From Deltaproteobacteria bacterium (GTDB taxonomy: Bacteria > Desulfobacterota > Desulfuromonadia > Desulfuromonadales > Geopsychrobacteraceae), in assembly GCA_024279255.1 (NCBI GenBank), contig JAJRRT010000045.1:1-32898 (forward strand): DNA of 32,898 bases. Reading direction: 5' to 3'. The position numbers were made by a program, and so were the translations under genes. The notes beneath the pieces were generated by a model. The model saw only the letters and a list, made by a program, of their open reading frames with translations, did not search any database and was not told where the DNA came from. The first letter of the stretch is position 1, and every line of letters starts with the position of its first letter. Below, in pieces: positions 1 to 8,243 of this stretch.

Positions 1-975
1 AATGTTAGAACGCGCTGCTGTGGCTTCGATCCCCTTTTCGCCACCCATTCTTCCCGAGTTGACATCAATGGCGACCAAGGCTTCGGTCTGGTCGATGACG
101 ATCGACCCGCCCGAGGGGAGTGGCACCTGATTGCGTGCCAGTGACTCAATCTGTTCTTCTATCTGATAGCGAGAGAAAATCGGGCGTTTTTCGCGGTGCT
201 GCTTCACCAGTCTTAACTGGTCCGGCATCACCAGTGAGAAGAAATCTCGAGCCTGCTGGTAGACCTGGTTGTCATCAATCAGGACCTCGTCCATGTTGGT
301 CGAAAAATAATCACGGATACTGCGGATAACGATATCTGATTCCTGGTAGAGCTGGGCCGGGGCTTTGACCTTCTCTTTGCGGGCGAGGATACCGTTGTAG
401 AGGCTGACCAGATAGTTGAAGTCACGTTTCAGCTCGACTTCGTCCTTACCAATGCCGGCGGTGCGTACGATGTAACCCATTTCGTCTGGCAGATCGAGTT
501 GCGCCATGGTCTTTTTGAGAGTTTTACGCTCTTTGTCGTCTTGAATCTTACGTGAAACGCCCTTGGTGTCACTGTCAGGCATCAATACCATGTAGCGACC
601 GGGTAAGGAGAGGAGTGTGGTTAAAGCCGCTCCTTTGGTGCCACGCTCACCCTTGACCACCTGAACCAGAATCTCTTGACCGCGATGGAGGATCTCATTG
701 ATTCGTGGGTATTCTTTGGAATCGGATTTCTTAGGAGGGTGAAGATTGGGATGTATCTCTCCGGTTTGTAAAAAACCGTGTCTCTCTGCACCATAATCGA
801 CGAAGGCGGCCTGTAGCCCAGGTTCAACCCGGACGACAACCGCCTTGTAGATATTACCCTTTGTCTGTTGTTGCCCGGCGATCTCGATGTCGAGTTCGCT
901 GAGGATTCCGTCAACAACAATTGCAACCCGGTTTTCCTCCGAGTGCGATGCATTGATCAGCATCTTCCTGCTCAT
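1..975 (-). CDS. Ribonuclease E/G, N-terminal 325 codons (cut by window edge)
   Basis: Endoribonuclease of the Rne/Rng family, which cleaves single-stranded AU-rich RNA in mRNA turnover and rRNA/tRNA processing. The minus frame is open from ATG at 975 to base 1. Residues about 35-125 form the S1 RNA-binding domain, with FVDYGAERHGFL and the RNase E-like KGERGTKGAALTT stretch. The Mg-binding segment EALVAIDVNSGR lies at about 304-315, with its Asp matching catalytic D303 of E. coli RNase E. The start follows GAGAAAGG at a good distance. The Zn-link and any C-terminal scaffold lie outside the window, so RNase E and RNase G cannot be separated. The S1 insert resembles E. coli RNase E more than RNase G. 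The gene is divergent from the metal efflux operon. Confidence 0.93.
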   Translation of the reverse strand, partial: MSRKMLINASHSEENRVAIVVDGILSELDIEIAGQQQTKGNIYKAVVVRVEPGLQAAFVDYGAERHGFLQTGEIHPNLHPPKKSDSKEYPRINEILHRGQEILVQVVKGERGTKGAALTTLLSLPGRYMVLMPDSDTKGVSRKIQDDKERKTLKKTMAQLDLPDEMGYIVRTAGIGKDEVELKRDFNYLVSLYNGILARKEKVKAPAQLYQESDIVIRSIRDYFSTNMDEVLIDDNQVYQQARDFFSLVMPDQLRLVKQHREKRPIFSRYQIEEQIESLARNQVPLPSGGSIVIDQTEALVAIDVNSGRMGGEKGIEATAARSNI

Positions 976-1192
976 AAACTTAACCTTTCTCAGGTACCCC
1001 CCGGTACCAATCCACAAGTACATATGGACCGCACCGTCTAGGGAACGGGGTCCGCCGTATCTGTGTGGATTTAATGTGTCGTTCCCCTCAAAGAAAGAGG
1101 GGAGAGCCCTGAAATAGGGCGGCAAACCGGCGGCCTCAACGCCTGGGGGCAGCGGAGGTCGATCCGGTAAAACTCGTGTCTCGTAAGTGCTG
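976..1192 (-). promoter_or_regulatory. Highly structured 5' leader of the RNase E/G gene
   Basis: Several perfect inverted repeats are packed between the probable promoter and the start codon. GGTACC/GGTACC with a 4-nt loop spans 993-1008, just upstream of the ribosome binding site. AATCCACA (1009-1016) pairs with TGTGGATT (1064-1071) and encloses GGACC/GGTCC (1026-1030, 1049-1053) and CCGT/ACGG (1034-1037, 1045-1048). A 7-bp CCCCTC-type hairpin lies at 1083-1103 and GCCCT/AGGGC at 1106-1120. The region around 1121-1185 is GC-rich with further partial pairings. It is known that the E. coli rne 5' UTR carries hairpins that recruit RNase E to its own mRNA. A similar autoregulatory role here is inference. 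Confidence 0.6.
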
Positions 1193-1201
1193 ACTATAGC
1201 A
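1193..1201 (-). promoter_or_regulatory. Extended -10 promoter element for the RNase E/G gene
   Basis: On the minus strand the sequence reads TGCTATAGT, a TATAGT -10 hexamer with the TGn extension. No good -35 hexamer is present 16-18 bp upstream, which is tolerated by extended -10 promoters. Transcription from here would give a leader of about 210 nt covering all the hairpins. Confidence 0.4.
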
Positions 1202-1327
1202 GAAAGTCATGAGAAGGAAAGAAAAATCCCTTTATGGCTTGTGCCTTGGACAGGCAAGCAACTCTAGCAATGGGCTTTTAAAAGGTGAAAATGGATGAAT
1301 TTTAAAAAATTAGTTTAGTTCCTCTCT

Positions 1328-1363
1328 GTAGAATATCCCACGCGTTGCTGTATTATATTCTAC
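1328..1363. promoter_or_regulatory. Dyad upstream of the metal efflux operon, candidate operator
   Basis: GTAGAATAT (1328-1336) and ATATTCTAC (1355-1363) are perfect 9-bp inverted arms separated by 18 bp, in an AT-rich stretch about 125 bp upstream of the first efflux gene. A smaller dyad, CATAG-TCG-CTATG, follows at 1363-1375. The arrangement suits a dimeric regulator or looped half-sites. It does not resemble the CusR or CueR boxes I know. I could not place a convincing sigma-70 promoter in 1200-1470. The rest of this non-coding stretch shows only AT-rich sequence. Confidence 0.35.
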
Positions 1364-1486
1364 ATAGTCGCTATGCAATTTATATCTTTGATAAGTAAGT
1401 ACCTTGATTTGTTGAGTTAATTACTTTGGCATGAGTTCTGATAGTAGACTGTCAATGTTCTTGACCTGCGTATGGAGTTTTATGTC

Positions 1487-2800
1487 ATGAAGTTGTTACT
1501 TGCCATTCTTGTTTTGTTTCTGGGATTGATCCTGGCTTCTCCGGCGTTCGCTGAGCGACCAGTTGATTCCCTGCCTCTTGCGAACTTGCTGAGAGAAGCG
1601 GTCCAGAATAATCCGGCGCTGCTTGCTGCACACGATCAAATTGAGGTTTCGGCGGCCCGAATTGATCAGGTCTCCGCGTTGCCCGACCCTCAGTTGTCTA
1701 TCAGTCTGTTGAATTACCCGGTTGATAGCTTGAGCAGCAGTAAGACTCCGATGACCGGAAACGATCTTAAACTCTCACAGAAGTTCCCTTTTCCAGGAAA
1801 ACTATCCACGAAAAAAGAACTCGCTCGACAGCAGGAACTCTGGGCTCAGGCTAAATATGCTGATCTGACACTGCAGGTTCGTCAGCAAGTTCGTGATAAC
1901 TGGTACAAGCTGAGCTTTCAACAGCATGCGATTGAATTGACTCAAACTCATGTCGGTTTAATGGACGATCTAAGCCGTCTTGTCGAAACCCGCTATCAGG
2001 TCGGCAAGGGGATGCAGCAGAATGTTCTGAGGGCTCAGGTTGCACGTTCGCGGCTTTTCGATCGCTTGCTGCGCTTGCAAAAAGAAGCAGAGATCAGTCA
2101 GGCGAGGATTAACAGCCTGCTCGGACGTGCGACAGATATGACACTGGTTGATATACCAGAACCGAATGAAACCAGCTACGCACCGACCCTGGCCAGCCTC
2201 CAGCAACAGGCCCGTGAAAATCGCCCGATGTTCAAAGCTTTTGATGCGCTGATCGGTCAGAACGAACAGAAAACAAGGTTAGCTGAGCTGGATTACCGTC
2301 CTGATTTCAATGTCTGGGCTGGCTATCGCTTCCGCAATGATGACCTGGCAGATGGCGGAACAGATTTTGTCAGTGGCGGCATCAGCATTAACCTCCCTTT
2401 CCCGGTCGCTAAACGCAAGGCTGCTGTGCGCGAGGCCGACGCCGGTTTGCGTATGGCTAAGCAGCAACGTAACGAATTTAGCCGTCAGGTTGATCTTGAG
2501 CTGCATAGCAGCCTCACCGAATTTCAACAGGCTCAGAAACTGGGAAATTTGTACGGCAATGGAATTATTCCCCAGGCCGAACAGGCCTATAAAGCGACCT
2601 TGGCCGCATATCAGGTCGACAAAGTCGACTTTCTTGCATTGCACGATTCACTGATGACGCTCTATCAGTACCGGGTTGATTTTGCCCGAGCCCTGTCAGA
2701 TGTTCAGCGCAGTCTGGCGCGTCTGTGGGCTATTACCGGTCTTGACGACATTCCCCAAACTCTGCCCAGCCTGATTGAAAAGGACATCCCCGATGCGTAA
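1487..2800 (+). CDS. CusC/CzcC-type outer membrane efflux protein (TolC family)
   Basis: Outer-membrane channel of a tripartite heavy-metal RND pump, 437 aa. The signal peptide is MKLLLAILVLFLGLILASPAFA, with predicted cleavage after AFA (22). The rest is the usual pair of OEP repeats: long amphipathic helices with Leu/Gln/Ala heptads, and the typical segments NNPALLAAHDQIEVS, ALPDPQLSISLLNYP and LGRATDMTL. No lipobox Cys is seen, unlike E. coli CusC. I chose ATG 1487 over the in-frame ATG 1472 because GGAG lies 9 bp upstream of 1487, whereas 1472 has no Shine-Dalgarno and would put MEFYV before the signal peptide. It is the first gene of the efflux operon and overlaps the next by 8 bp. Confidence 0.9.
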   Translation: MKLLLAILVLFLGLILASPAFAERPVDSLPLANLLREAVQNNPALLAAHDQIEVSAARIDQVSALPDPQLSISLLNYPVDSLSSSKTPMTGNDLKLSQKFPFPGKLSTKKELARQQELWAQAKYADLTLQVRQQVRDNWYKLSFQQHAIELTQTHVGLMDDLSRLVETRYQVGKGMQQNVLRAQVARSRLFDRLLRLQKEAEISQARINSLLGRATDMTLVDIPEPNETSYAPTLASLQQQARENRPMFKAFDALIGQNEQKTRLAELDYRPDFNVWAGYRFRNDDLADGGTDFVSGGISINLPFPVAKRKAAVREADAGLRMAKQQRNEFSRQVDLELHSSLTEFQQAQKLGNLYGNGIIPQAEQAYKATLAAYQVDKVDFLALHDSLMTLYQYRVDFARALSDVQRSLARLWAITGLDDIPQTLPSLIEKDIPDA

Positions 2801-4151
2801 ACTACTTTTTTCTCTCCTTTTGTATCCGCTGGCGGCTGCCTTGCTCTCCGGGGTGTTATGGCTGGCCGATTCGGTAGTTAACGACGAGCTTGCGGGTTTT
2901 AGTTTCGTAAGCCAGGCTTTTTCTGCTGAGAAAAAAATCAAGTATTGGGCCGCTCCGATGGACCCGACCTATATCCGCAATGGGCCGGGTAAATCGCCAA
3001 TGGGGATGGATCTGATTCCGGTCTATGAAGATGATGCCCAGAGTGGTTCAACAATCAGTATTGATCCGGTTACTGCTCAGAACATGGGGGTGCGCACGGC
3101 ACCAGTCGTCAAAGGTGTTATCTCGCGGCGGATACGCACAGTCGGTCTTGTCGGTTTTGATGAACCAAAGCAGTTTTCAGTGAATTCCAAGATCGCCGGC
3201 TGGGTCGAAAAACTCTATGTCAATGAGACCGGACAGCAGGTCAAAAAGGGGCAGCCCTTGCTCGAAATTTACAGCCCGGAACTGGTCACTGCTCAGCAAG
3301 AGTTGCTTCTCGCCAAAGAGAATCTCGACGCTTTGTCAAAGACCCAGTTTCCAGAGATAGCCGATGGTGCAAGGCGGTTACTTGATGCTTCCCGCCGGCG
3401 CCTTGCTTTGTGGGATGTTTCAGCGAAACAAATTGATCAGATTGAAAAGAGCGGGCAGGTCCAGAAACTTGTGACCCTTGAAGCGCGGCATAGTGGCATC
3501 GTGTCGATGAAAATGGTCACTGAAGGGATGTATATCAAACCGGGTGTTGCCTTATTTGAAATCTCGGACCTCTCTCATGTTTGGGTTTATGCGGATCTCT
3601 ACGAAAACGAACTTCCTTTTGTCAAAGTCGGGCAGCAGGCGAGTGTGACCTTGCCTTATGCGGGCGAACAACCCCGGGTTGCAAAGGTGACCTATCTTTA
3701 CCCCTATGTTGATGCCAAGACCCGTACGGTTAAGGCTCGGATCGAATTTGCCAATCCCGACCTGAACCTGCGGCCTGATATGTATGTAAACGTCGAGATT
3801 CAGGCTAACCAACGTGCTGCAGTCCTCACAATTCCGGGCGAAGCTGTTTTGAATTCAGGTGAAAGAAAGACGGTATTTGTTGCTCTGGGTGAGGGGAAGT
3901 TTGAGCCACGAGTGGTACAAACCGGCGCTCAGGGGGATGATGGCATGCTGGAGATCGTTGAGGGCGTGGCTGAAGGGGAGATGGTCGTCACTTCGGCGCA
4001 ATTTATGTTCGATTCCGAAAGTCGTCTGCGCGAAGCGATTAACAAGATGTTGGAACCGAAAGTTGAAGCTGTCGAAGATGACGGTGCTGCTGCTGACCTG
4101 TTCGGGGATGAGGAAACCCCGAATAAAGAGAAGCTTGAAGATCTGTTTTGA
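2793..4151 (+). CDS. cusB: CusB-type periplasmic adaptor (membrane fusion protein) with N-terminal metal-binding motif
   Basis: Periplasmic adaptor linking the RND pump to the outer-membrane channel, 452 aa. An N-terminal membrane anchor or signal (1-25) is followed by a CusB-like metal motif at about 51-78: YWAAPMDP, then PGKSPMGMDLIPVYED, with M56, M70 and M72 matching the Met-rich Cu(I)/Ag(I) site of E. coli CusB. Barrel-sandwich and alpha-hairpin segments follow (VNETGQQVKKGQPLLEIYSPEL, about 140), then the beta-barrel and membrane-proximal domains. The C-terminal 30 residues are acidic. ATG 2793 is preferred because AAAAGGA lies 8 bp upstream. An in-frame ATG at 2775 has poorer context. 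The start overlaps the stop of the preceding gene, suggesting translational coupling. Confidence 0.9.
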   Translation: MRKLLFSLLLYPLAAALLSGVLWLADSVVNDELAGFSFVSQAFSAEKKIKYWAAPMDPTYIRNGPGKSPMGMDLIPVYEDDAQSGSTISIDPVTAQNMGVRTAPVVKGVISRRIRTVGLVGFDEPKQFSVNSKIAGWVEKLYVNETGQQVKKGQPLLEIYSPELVTAQQELLLAKENLDALSKTQFPEIADGARRLLDASRRRLALWDVSAKQIDQIEKSGQVQKLVTLEARHSGIVSMKMVTEGMYIKPGVALFEISDLSHVWVYADLYENELPFVKVGQQASVTLPYAGEQPRVAKVTYLYPYVDAKTRTVKARIEFANPDLNLRPDMYVNVEIQANQRAAVLTIPGEAVLNSGERKTVFVALGEGKFEPRVVQTGAQGDDGMLEIVEGVAEGEMVVTSAQFMFDSESRLREAINKMLEPKVEAVEDDGAAADLFGDEETPNKEKLEDLF

Positions 4152-4178
4152 TCCTACTGCCTGTTAAAGGACTGCCTC

Positions 4179-7100
4179 ATGCTTGAAAAGATCATCACCC
4201 TCTCTTTGCGCAACAAGTTCATGGTCGTGTTGGTTACGATCTTTCTGGTCATCGGTGGACTCTACGCGATTGTAAACACACCGCTTGACGCTATTCCCGA
4301 CCTATCTGACGTTCAGGTTATTGTCTTTACCGAATATCCAGGACAGGCCCCTCAGGTGGTTGAGGATCAGGTCACCTATCCTCTGACGACTCAGATGCTG
4401 GCTGTTCCCCATGCAAAGACGGTCCGAGGTTACTCCTTTTTTGGACTTTCGTTCGTCTACATCATCTTTGAAGATGGCACCGATATGTATTGGGCGCGCT
4501 CTCGGGTGCTTGAATACTTGAACTACGCTGCCGGAAATCTGCCTGCCGGAGTCACTCCGAGTCTTGGCCCAGATGCGACCGGAGTCGGTTGGGTCTATGA
4601 ATATGTTATCGAGAGCGACAGGCACGATCTGCAACAACTGCGTTCAATCCAGGATTGGTATCTGCGGTATGAGCTGACCTCGGTTGATGGGGTGTCCGAA
4701 GTCGCGAGTATCGGCGGGCACGTCAAGCAGTATCAGGTCAAGGTCGACCCGAACCGCCTTTCGGCCTATGGCATTTCACTGGCACAGTTGCGCATGGCGA
4801 TCAAGCGCAGCAACAATGATGTTGGTGGGCGTCTGGTCGAGATGGCCGAGACAGAGTTTATGGTGCGTGGCTTGGGCTATCTGAAATCGATCTCAGATCT
4901 TGAGCATGTGGTGGTCGCCACTGACAAGCGGGGGACGCCGGTACTGATCAAAGATGTGGCTCGGGTCGAAATCGGCCCGGAACTGCGCCGTGGGCTGGCT
5001 GAGCTGGATGGCCTCGGCGAGGCAGTCGGTGGCGTCATCGTCATGCGCTACGGTGAGAACGCGCTGAAGACAATTGAGAATGTAAAGCAGAAACTGGAGC
5101 AGTTGAAAGCGGGCTTGCCTGAAGGGGTGACCATCAAGGCGGTCTATGATCGCAGTGGGCTAATTGAAAGTGCGGTTGAAACCCTGAAGGAGAAGTTGCT
5201 CGAAGAGAGTATTGTTGTCGCGATTGTTACCGCGATCTTCCTCTTTCACTTCCGCAGTGCCCTGGTCGCAATTTTGACCCTGCCCGTGGCGATCCTGATC
5301 GCGTTTATGATTATGTACGCCCAGGGAATCAATGCCAACATTATGAGTCTCGGTGGCATTGCTATCGCTATCGGAGCGATGATCGACGCGGCGATTATTA
5401 TGATCGAGAATGCGCATAAGCACCTTGAGCATAAAAGGCCGGACGAGGCGCATTGGGATGTAATCCTGAAGGCTTCTAAAGAGGTCGGTCCTTCGCTCTT
5501 CTATTCCTTGTTGATAATCACCGTCTCTTTCGTGCCGGTCTTTACCCTGACCGGACAGTCTGGCCGCCTCTTCAAACCGCTGGCCTATACAAAAACTTAC
5601 GCTATGGGGGCCTCGGCTTTTCTGGCGATCACCCTTGTTCCGGTGCTGATGGGGTGGCTGATTCGTGGAAAAATCCCGTCTGAAGAGGCTAACCCGGTTA
5701 ATCGACTGATGATTCGGGTTTATCATCCGGTTGTCGATTTTGTCCTCAAATGGCGCAAGCTGGTGTTGGTTGGGGCGGTATTGATGACGCTCTCGATCGC
5801 TTTTCCGCTCAATAATATGGGTTCCGAGTTCATGCCGCCACTCTACGAAGGCGACCTTCTCTACATGCCGACCACCTTGCCCGGAGTTTCGATAACTAAG
5901 GCACGCGAGATTCTACAACAGACCGATCGTATTATTGCCACCTTCCCTGAGGTTGAACATGTGTTTGGCAAGGTGGGTCGCGCTAAGACGGCAACTGATC
6001 CGGCACCTCTGTCGATGCTTGAAACCACGATTATGCTAAAACCCGAGGATGAGTGGCGCAAGGTGAAAACTGAGCGTTTCTACACGAGTTGGGATGAGGG
6101 CCTTGACTGGTTAAAGAGCCCACTGCGCTTAGTCTGGCCTGAAGAAAAAACCATTGATGTTGAGGGTTTGAAAAGGGAATTGGATCAGGCGATAAATTTC
6201 CCCGGTTTGACAAACGCCTGGACCATGCCGATTAAAACTCGAATCGACATGCTTTCCACCGGGATTAAAACCCCGATCGGGATCAAGATCATGGGGGATG
6301 ATCTCACTATTCTAAGCCGTCTTGGGGAAGAGGTCGAAGCGGTCATGCGCAATGTGCCCGGCACCCTCTCGGCGTTCTCCGAACGTGTTGTCGGCGGCAA
6401 TTACCTTGATTATGAGATTGATCGTTTGGCGGCAGCTCGTTACGGCTTAAGCGTTGGCGATATTCAGGATGTGATTCAGACTGCTATTGGTGGCATGAAT
6501 GTCACCCAGACCGTCGAAGGGCTCGAACGTTATCCGGTCAATATTCGTTATGATCGTGACTTCCGTAATGATCTCGATTCACTTAAGCGGATCCTGATCA
6601 CCACTCCACAGGGGGCACGCATTCCGATTGGTCAAGTGACCAAAGTCAGCATTAAAAAGGGCCCGCCAGGTATCAAGAGCGAAAATGCCCGCCGAACTGC
6701 CTGGGTGTATGTTGATATGACTGGCAGTGATATCGGCAGTTTTGTCAAGGCCGCTCAGCAAGCTGTGACTGAACAGGTCAAGTTGCCCTCAGGCTACAAC
6801 CTGATCTGGAGTGGGCAGTACGAATATATGCAGGAGGCGAACAAACGTCTGAAGTTGGTCATCCCGCTGACGATCCTGGTGATCTTTGTCATTCTTTATA
6901 TGAGCACCAAGTCACTGGTTAAAACCGGGATCATCTTTATTGCGGTACCCCTGTCGCTGGTTGGTTGTTTCTGGTTCCTCTGGTTCCTCGGTTACAACAG
7001 TTCGATCGCGGTCTGGGTCGGGGTCATAGCCCTGGCCGGTATTTCGGCTGAGACCGGCGTCGTCATGCTGCTCTATCTGGATCTGGCCTTCAAGCTTTGG

Positions 7101-7481
7101 GAGGATAAGGGGCGCATGAAGACACGCGGTGATCTGGTTCAGGCGATTCACCATGGCGCCGTTAAGCGAATCAGACCAAAGATCATGACAATCGCAGTCA
7201 TCATCGCCGGGTTGGTCCCCATTATGTGGAGCCATGGGGCCGGAGCTGACGTCATGAAGCGCATCGCCGCACCGATGATAGGCGGTGTGGTGACCTCGGG
7301 AATTATGGAGTTGATGGTCTTCCCGGTCATTTACTTCCTCTGGCGTGGAATCGGTCTGGATAAGGATTTGACCCCGTCCTCAACGGTGGAACTTAATGAG
7401 ATTGAAACTTATATCGAACGGCCTAGTCGTCATAGGCAGGAATATGATTGGGAAGTTGATCCAACCGATTCTCAAATTTAA
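4179..7481 (+). CDS. cusA: CusA/CzcA-type heavy-metal RND efflux pump
   Basis: Inner-membrane proton-driven pump of the HME-RND family, 1100 aa (family about 1030-1050, with a short hydrophilic C-terminal extension here). Twelve membrane segments with two large periplasmic loops are evident. TM4 carries the proton-relay motif AIGAMIDAAIIMIEN (D403, E410). Metal-site region: M613 in DPAPLSMLETT and M691 in RIDMLSTGIK match two Met residues of the CusA three-Met cluster. The third position (RYGM in CusA, M672 by my recollection) is Leu (L757, RYGLSVGDIQ). This is a Cu/Ag-like frame with a mixed signature, so substrate could be Cu(I)/Ag(I) or a divalent metal. AAGGA lies 7 bp upstream of the start. 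It follows the adaptor gene after 27 bp. Confidence 0.9.
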   Translation: MLEKIITLSLRNKFMVVLVTIFLVIGGLYAIVNTPLDAIPDLSDVQVIVFTEYPGQAPQVVEDQVTYPLTTQMLAVPHAKTVRGYSFFGLSFVYIIFEDGTDMYWARSRVLEYLNYAAGNLPAGVTPSLGPDATGVGWVYEYVIESDRHDLQQLRSIQDWYLRYELTSVDGVSEVASIGGHVKQYQVKVDPNRLSAYGISLAQLRMAIKRSNNDVGGRLVEMAETEFMVRGLGYLKSISDLEHVVVATDKRGTPVLIKDVARVEIGPELRRGLAELDGLGEAVGGVIVMRYGENALKTIENVKQKLEQLKAGLPEGVTIKAVYDRSGLIESAVETLKEKLLEESIVVAIVTAIFLFHFRSALVAILTLPVAILIAFMIMYAQGINANIMSLGGIAIAIGAMIDAAIIMIENAHKHLEHKRPDEAHWDVILKASKEVGPSLFYSLLIITVSFVPVFTLTGQSGRLFKPLAYTKTYAMGASAFLAITLVPVLMGWLIRGKIPSEEANPVNRLMIRVYHPVVDFVLKWRKLVLVGAVLMTLSIAFPLNNMGSEFMPPLYEGDLLYMPTTLPGVSITKAREILQQTDRIIATFPEVEHVFGKVGRAKTATDPAPLSMLETTIMLKPEDEWRKVKTERFYTSWDEGLDWLKSPLRLVWPEEKTIDVEGLKRELDQAINFPGLTNAWTMPIKTRIDMLSTGIKTPIGIKIMGDDLTILSRLGEEVEAVMRNVPGTLSAFSERVVGGNYLDYEIDRLAAARYGLSVGDIQDVIQTAIGGMNVTQTVEGLERYPVNIRYDRDFRNDLDSLKRILITTPQGARIPIGQVTKVSIKKGPPGIKSENARRTAWVYVDMTGSDIGSFVKAAQQAVTEQVKLPSGYNLIWSGQYEYMQEANKRLKLVIPLTILVIFVILYMSTKSLVKTGIIFIAVPLSLVGCFWFLWFLGYNSSIAVWVGVIALAGISAETGVVMLLYLDLAFKLWEDKGRMKTRGDLVQAIHHGAVKRIRPKIMTIAVIIAGLVPIMWSHGAGADVMKRIAAPMIGGVVTSGIMELMVFPVIYFLWRGIGLDKDLTPSSTVELNEIETYIERPSRHRQEYDWEVDPTDSQI

Positions 7482-7540
7482 ACGACACTAATTGAAAGAC
7501 TGATGATCAGTCGATAACCAGAAGAAACAAGGAGAAAGAA

Positions 7541-7978
7541 ATGAAAAAATTACTAGTTCTGGCCCTGATGGCACTCTTGGTCCCGGCATCTGCTATGGCG
7601 ATGAAGGGGATGGATCATGATTCCAAGAAAATGGATCATGGCAGCATGGGGATGGAGGGTGTGGTCATGCTGCAGGATGAGGTGGTCGATGGCGTCAAGG
7701 CTTCTGCCCACCTGATGGAGATGGAGGGCGGCATGGGTCAGATGATTATGGTCATGTTTACCGAAGTAGATGGTGGCAAGATGATCACCAAGGGGAGAGT
7801 CGCTGTCAAAATTGAATCACCGGATGAAAAAGTCAGCGAAGCAAAGAAAATGAAGAAGAGTAAGGGGATGTTCGGCACTGGTGTCAAGTTCGATCAGAAG
7901 GGGATGTACCACTTCAAGGTTGGCACCAAACTGGCCGACGGCGAGAAACGCACCTTCCATTTTCATCACGAAAATTAA
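7541..7978 (+). CDS. Met/His-rich periplasmic protein, probable metal-binding partner of the efflux pump
   Basis: 145 aa with a clear signal peptide (MKKLLVLALMALLVPASAMA). The mature protein begins with a Met/His/Asp-rich segment (KGMDHDSKKMDHGSMGMEG) and ends HFHHEN. There are about 19 Met in the precursor. The middle (40-140) looks like a small beta-sandwich of the YtkA-like type (GVKASAHLMEMEGGMGQMIM, then GMYHFKVGTKLADGEKRTFHF). I infer it binds soft metal in the periplasm and hands it to the pump, taking the role CusF plays in E. coli, although it is not a CusF homologue by sequence. A GGAGAAAG ribosome binding site precedes the start. It lies 59 bp after cusA and closes the operon. Confidence 0.7.
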   Translation: MKKLLVLALMALLVPASAMAMKGMDHDSKKMDHGSMGMEGVVMLQDEVVDGVKASAHLMEMEGGMGQMIMVMFTEVDGGKMITKGRVAVKIESPDEKVSEAKKMKKSKGMFGTGVKFDQKGMYHFKVGTKLADGEKRTFHFHHEN

Positions 7979-7986
7979 GTTGTAAC

Positions 7987-8029
7987 CAGACCAGTCATTT
8001 ACCCCGGAGGCGGGGAGATGACTGGTCTG
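7987..8029 (+). terminator. Hairpin ending the metal efflux operon
   Basis: Perfect 12-bp inverted repeat, CAGACCAGTCAT / ATGACTGGTCTG, with an inner CCCC/GGGG pairing. The following sequence has only a weak T content, so it may work as an mRNA 3' stabilising hairpin as much as a terminator. The 214 bp from here to the next gene show no coding sequence; I see no clear promoter in it. Confidence 0.55.
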
Positions 8030-8243
8030 TTCAGAAAACTCGAAAAAGATTAGCGCAGTGGCTACTGTCTGAGATCAGTATTGTCCCGTCCCAAGCAACA
8101 TTTCATAAACCACTTCTTCCGTTAGGCGATAGAGTCCACTCGTCAGCATGAAAATGATTAAAAATATGTTGTAGGCTGGTTTTTGAAGCGATAATTAGAT
8201 AGGCTAGTGTCCACAATTCCCTAAACCTGCTAACGAGGATGAC

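Noticed and set aside
1110..1180. GGCAAACC segment resembling part of a cyclic di-GMP (GEMM) riboswitch on the plus strand
   Set aside because: The conserved loops and the matching downstream CGCAAAGCC segment are absent.
1427..1442. TGGCATGAGTTCTGAT, resembling a sigma-54 promoter before the efflux operon
   Set aside because: The -24 GG is present but the -12 position reads GA instead of GC at the required spacing.
5160..5726. 188-aa open frame on the minus strand inside cusA
   Set aside because: Antisense to highly conserved pump sequence and composed of His/Gln/Arg/Asn-rich low-likelihood protein.
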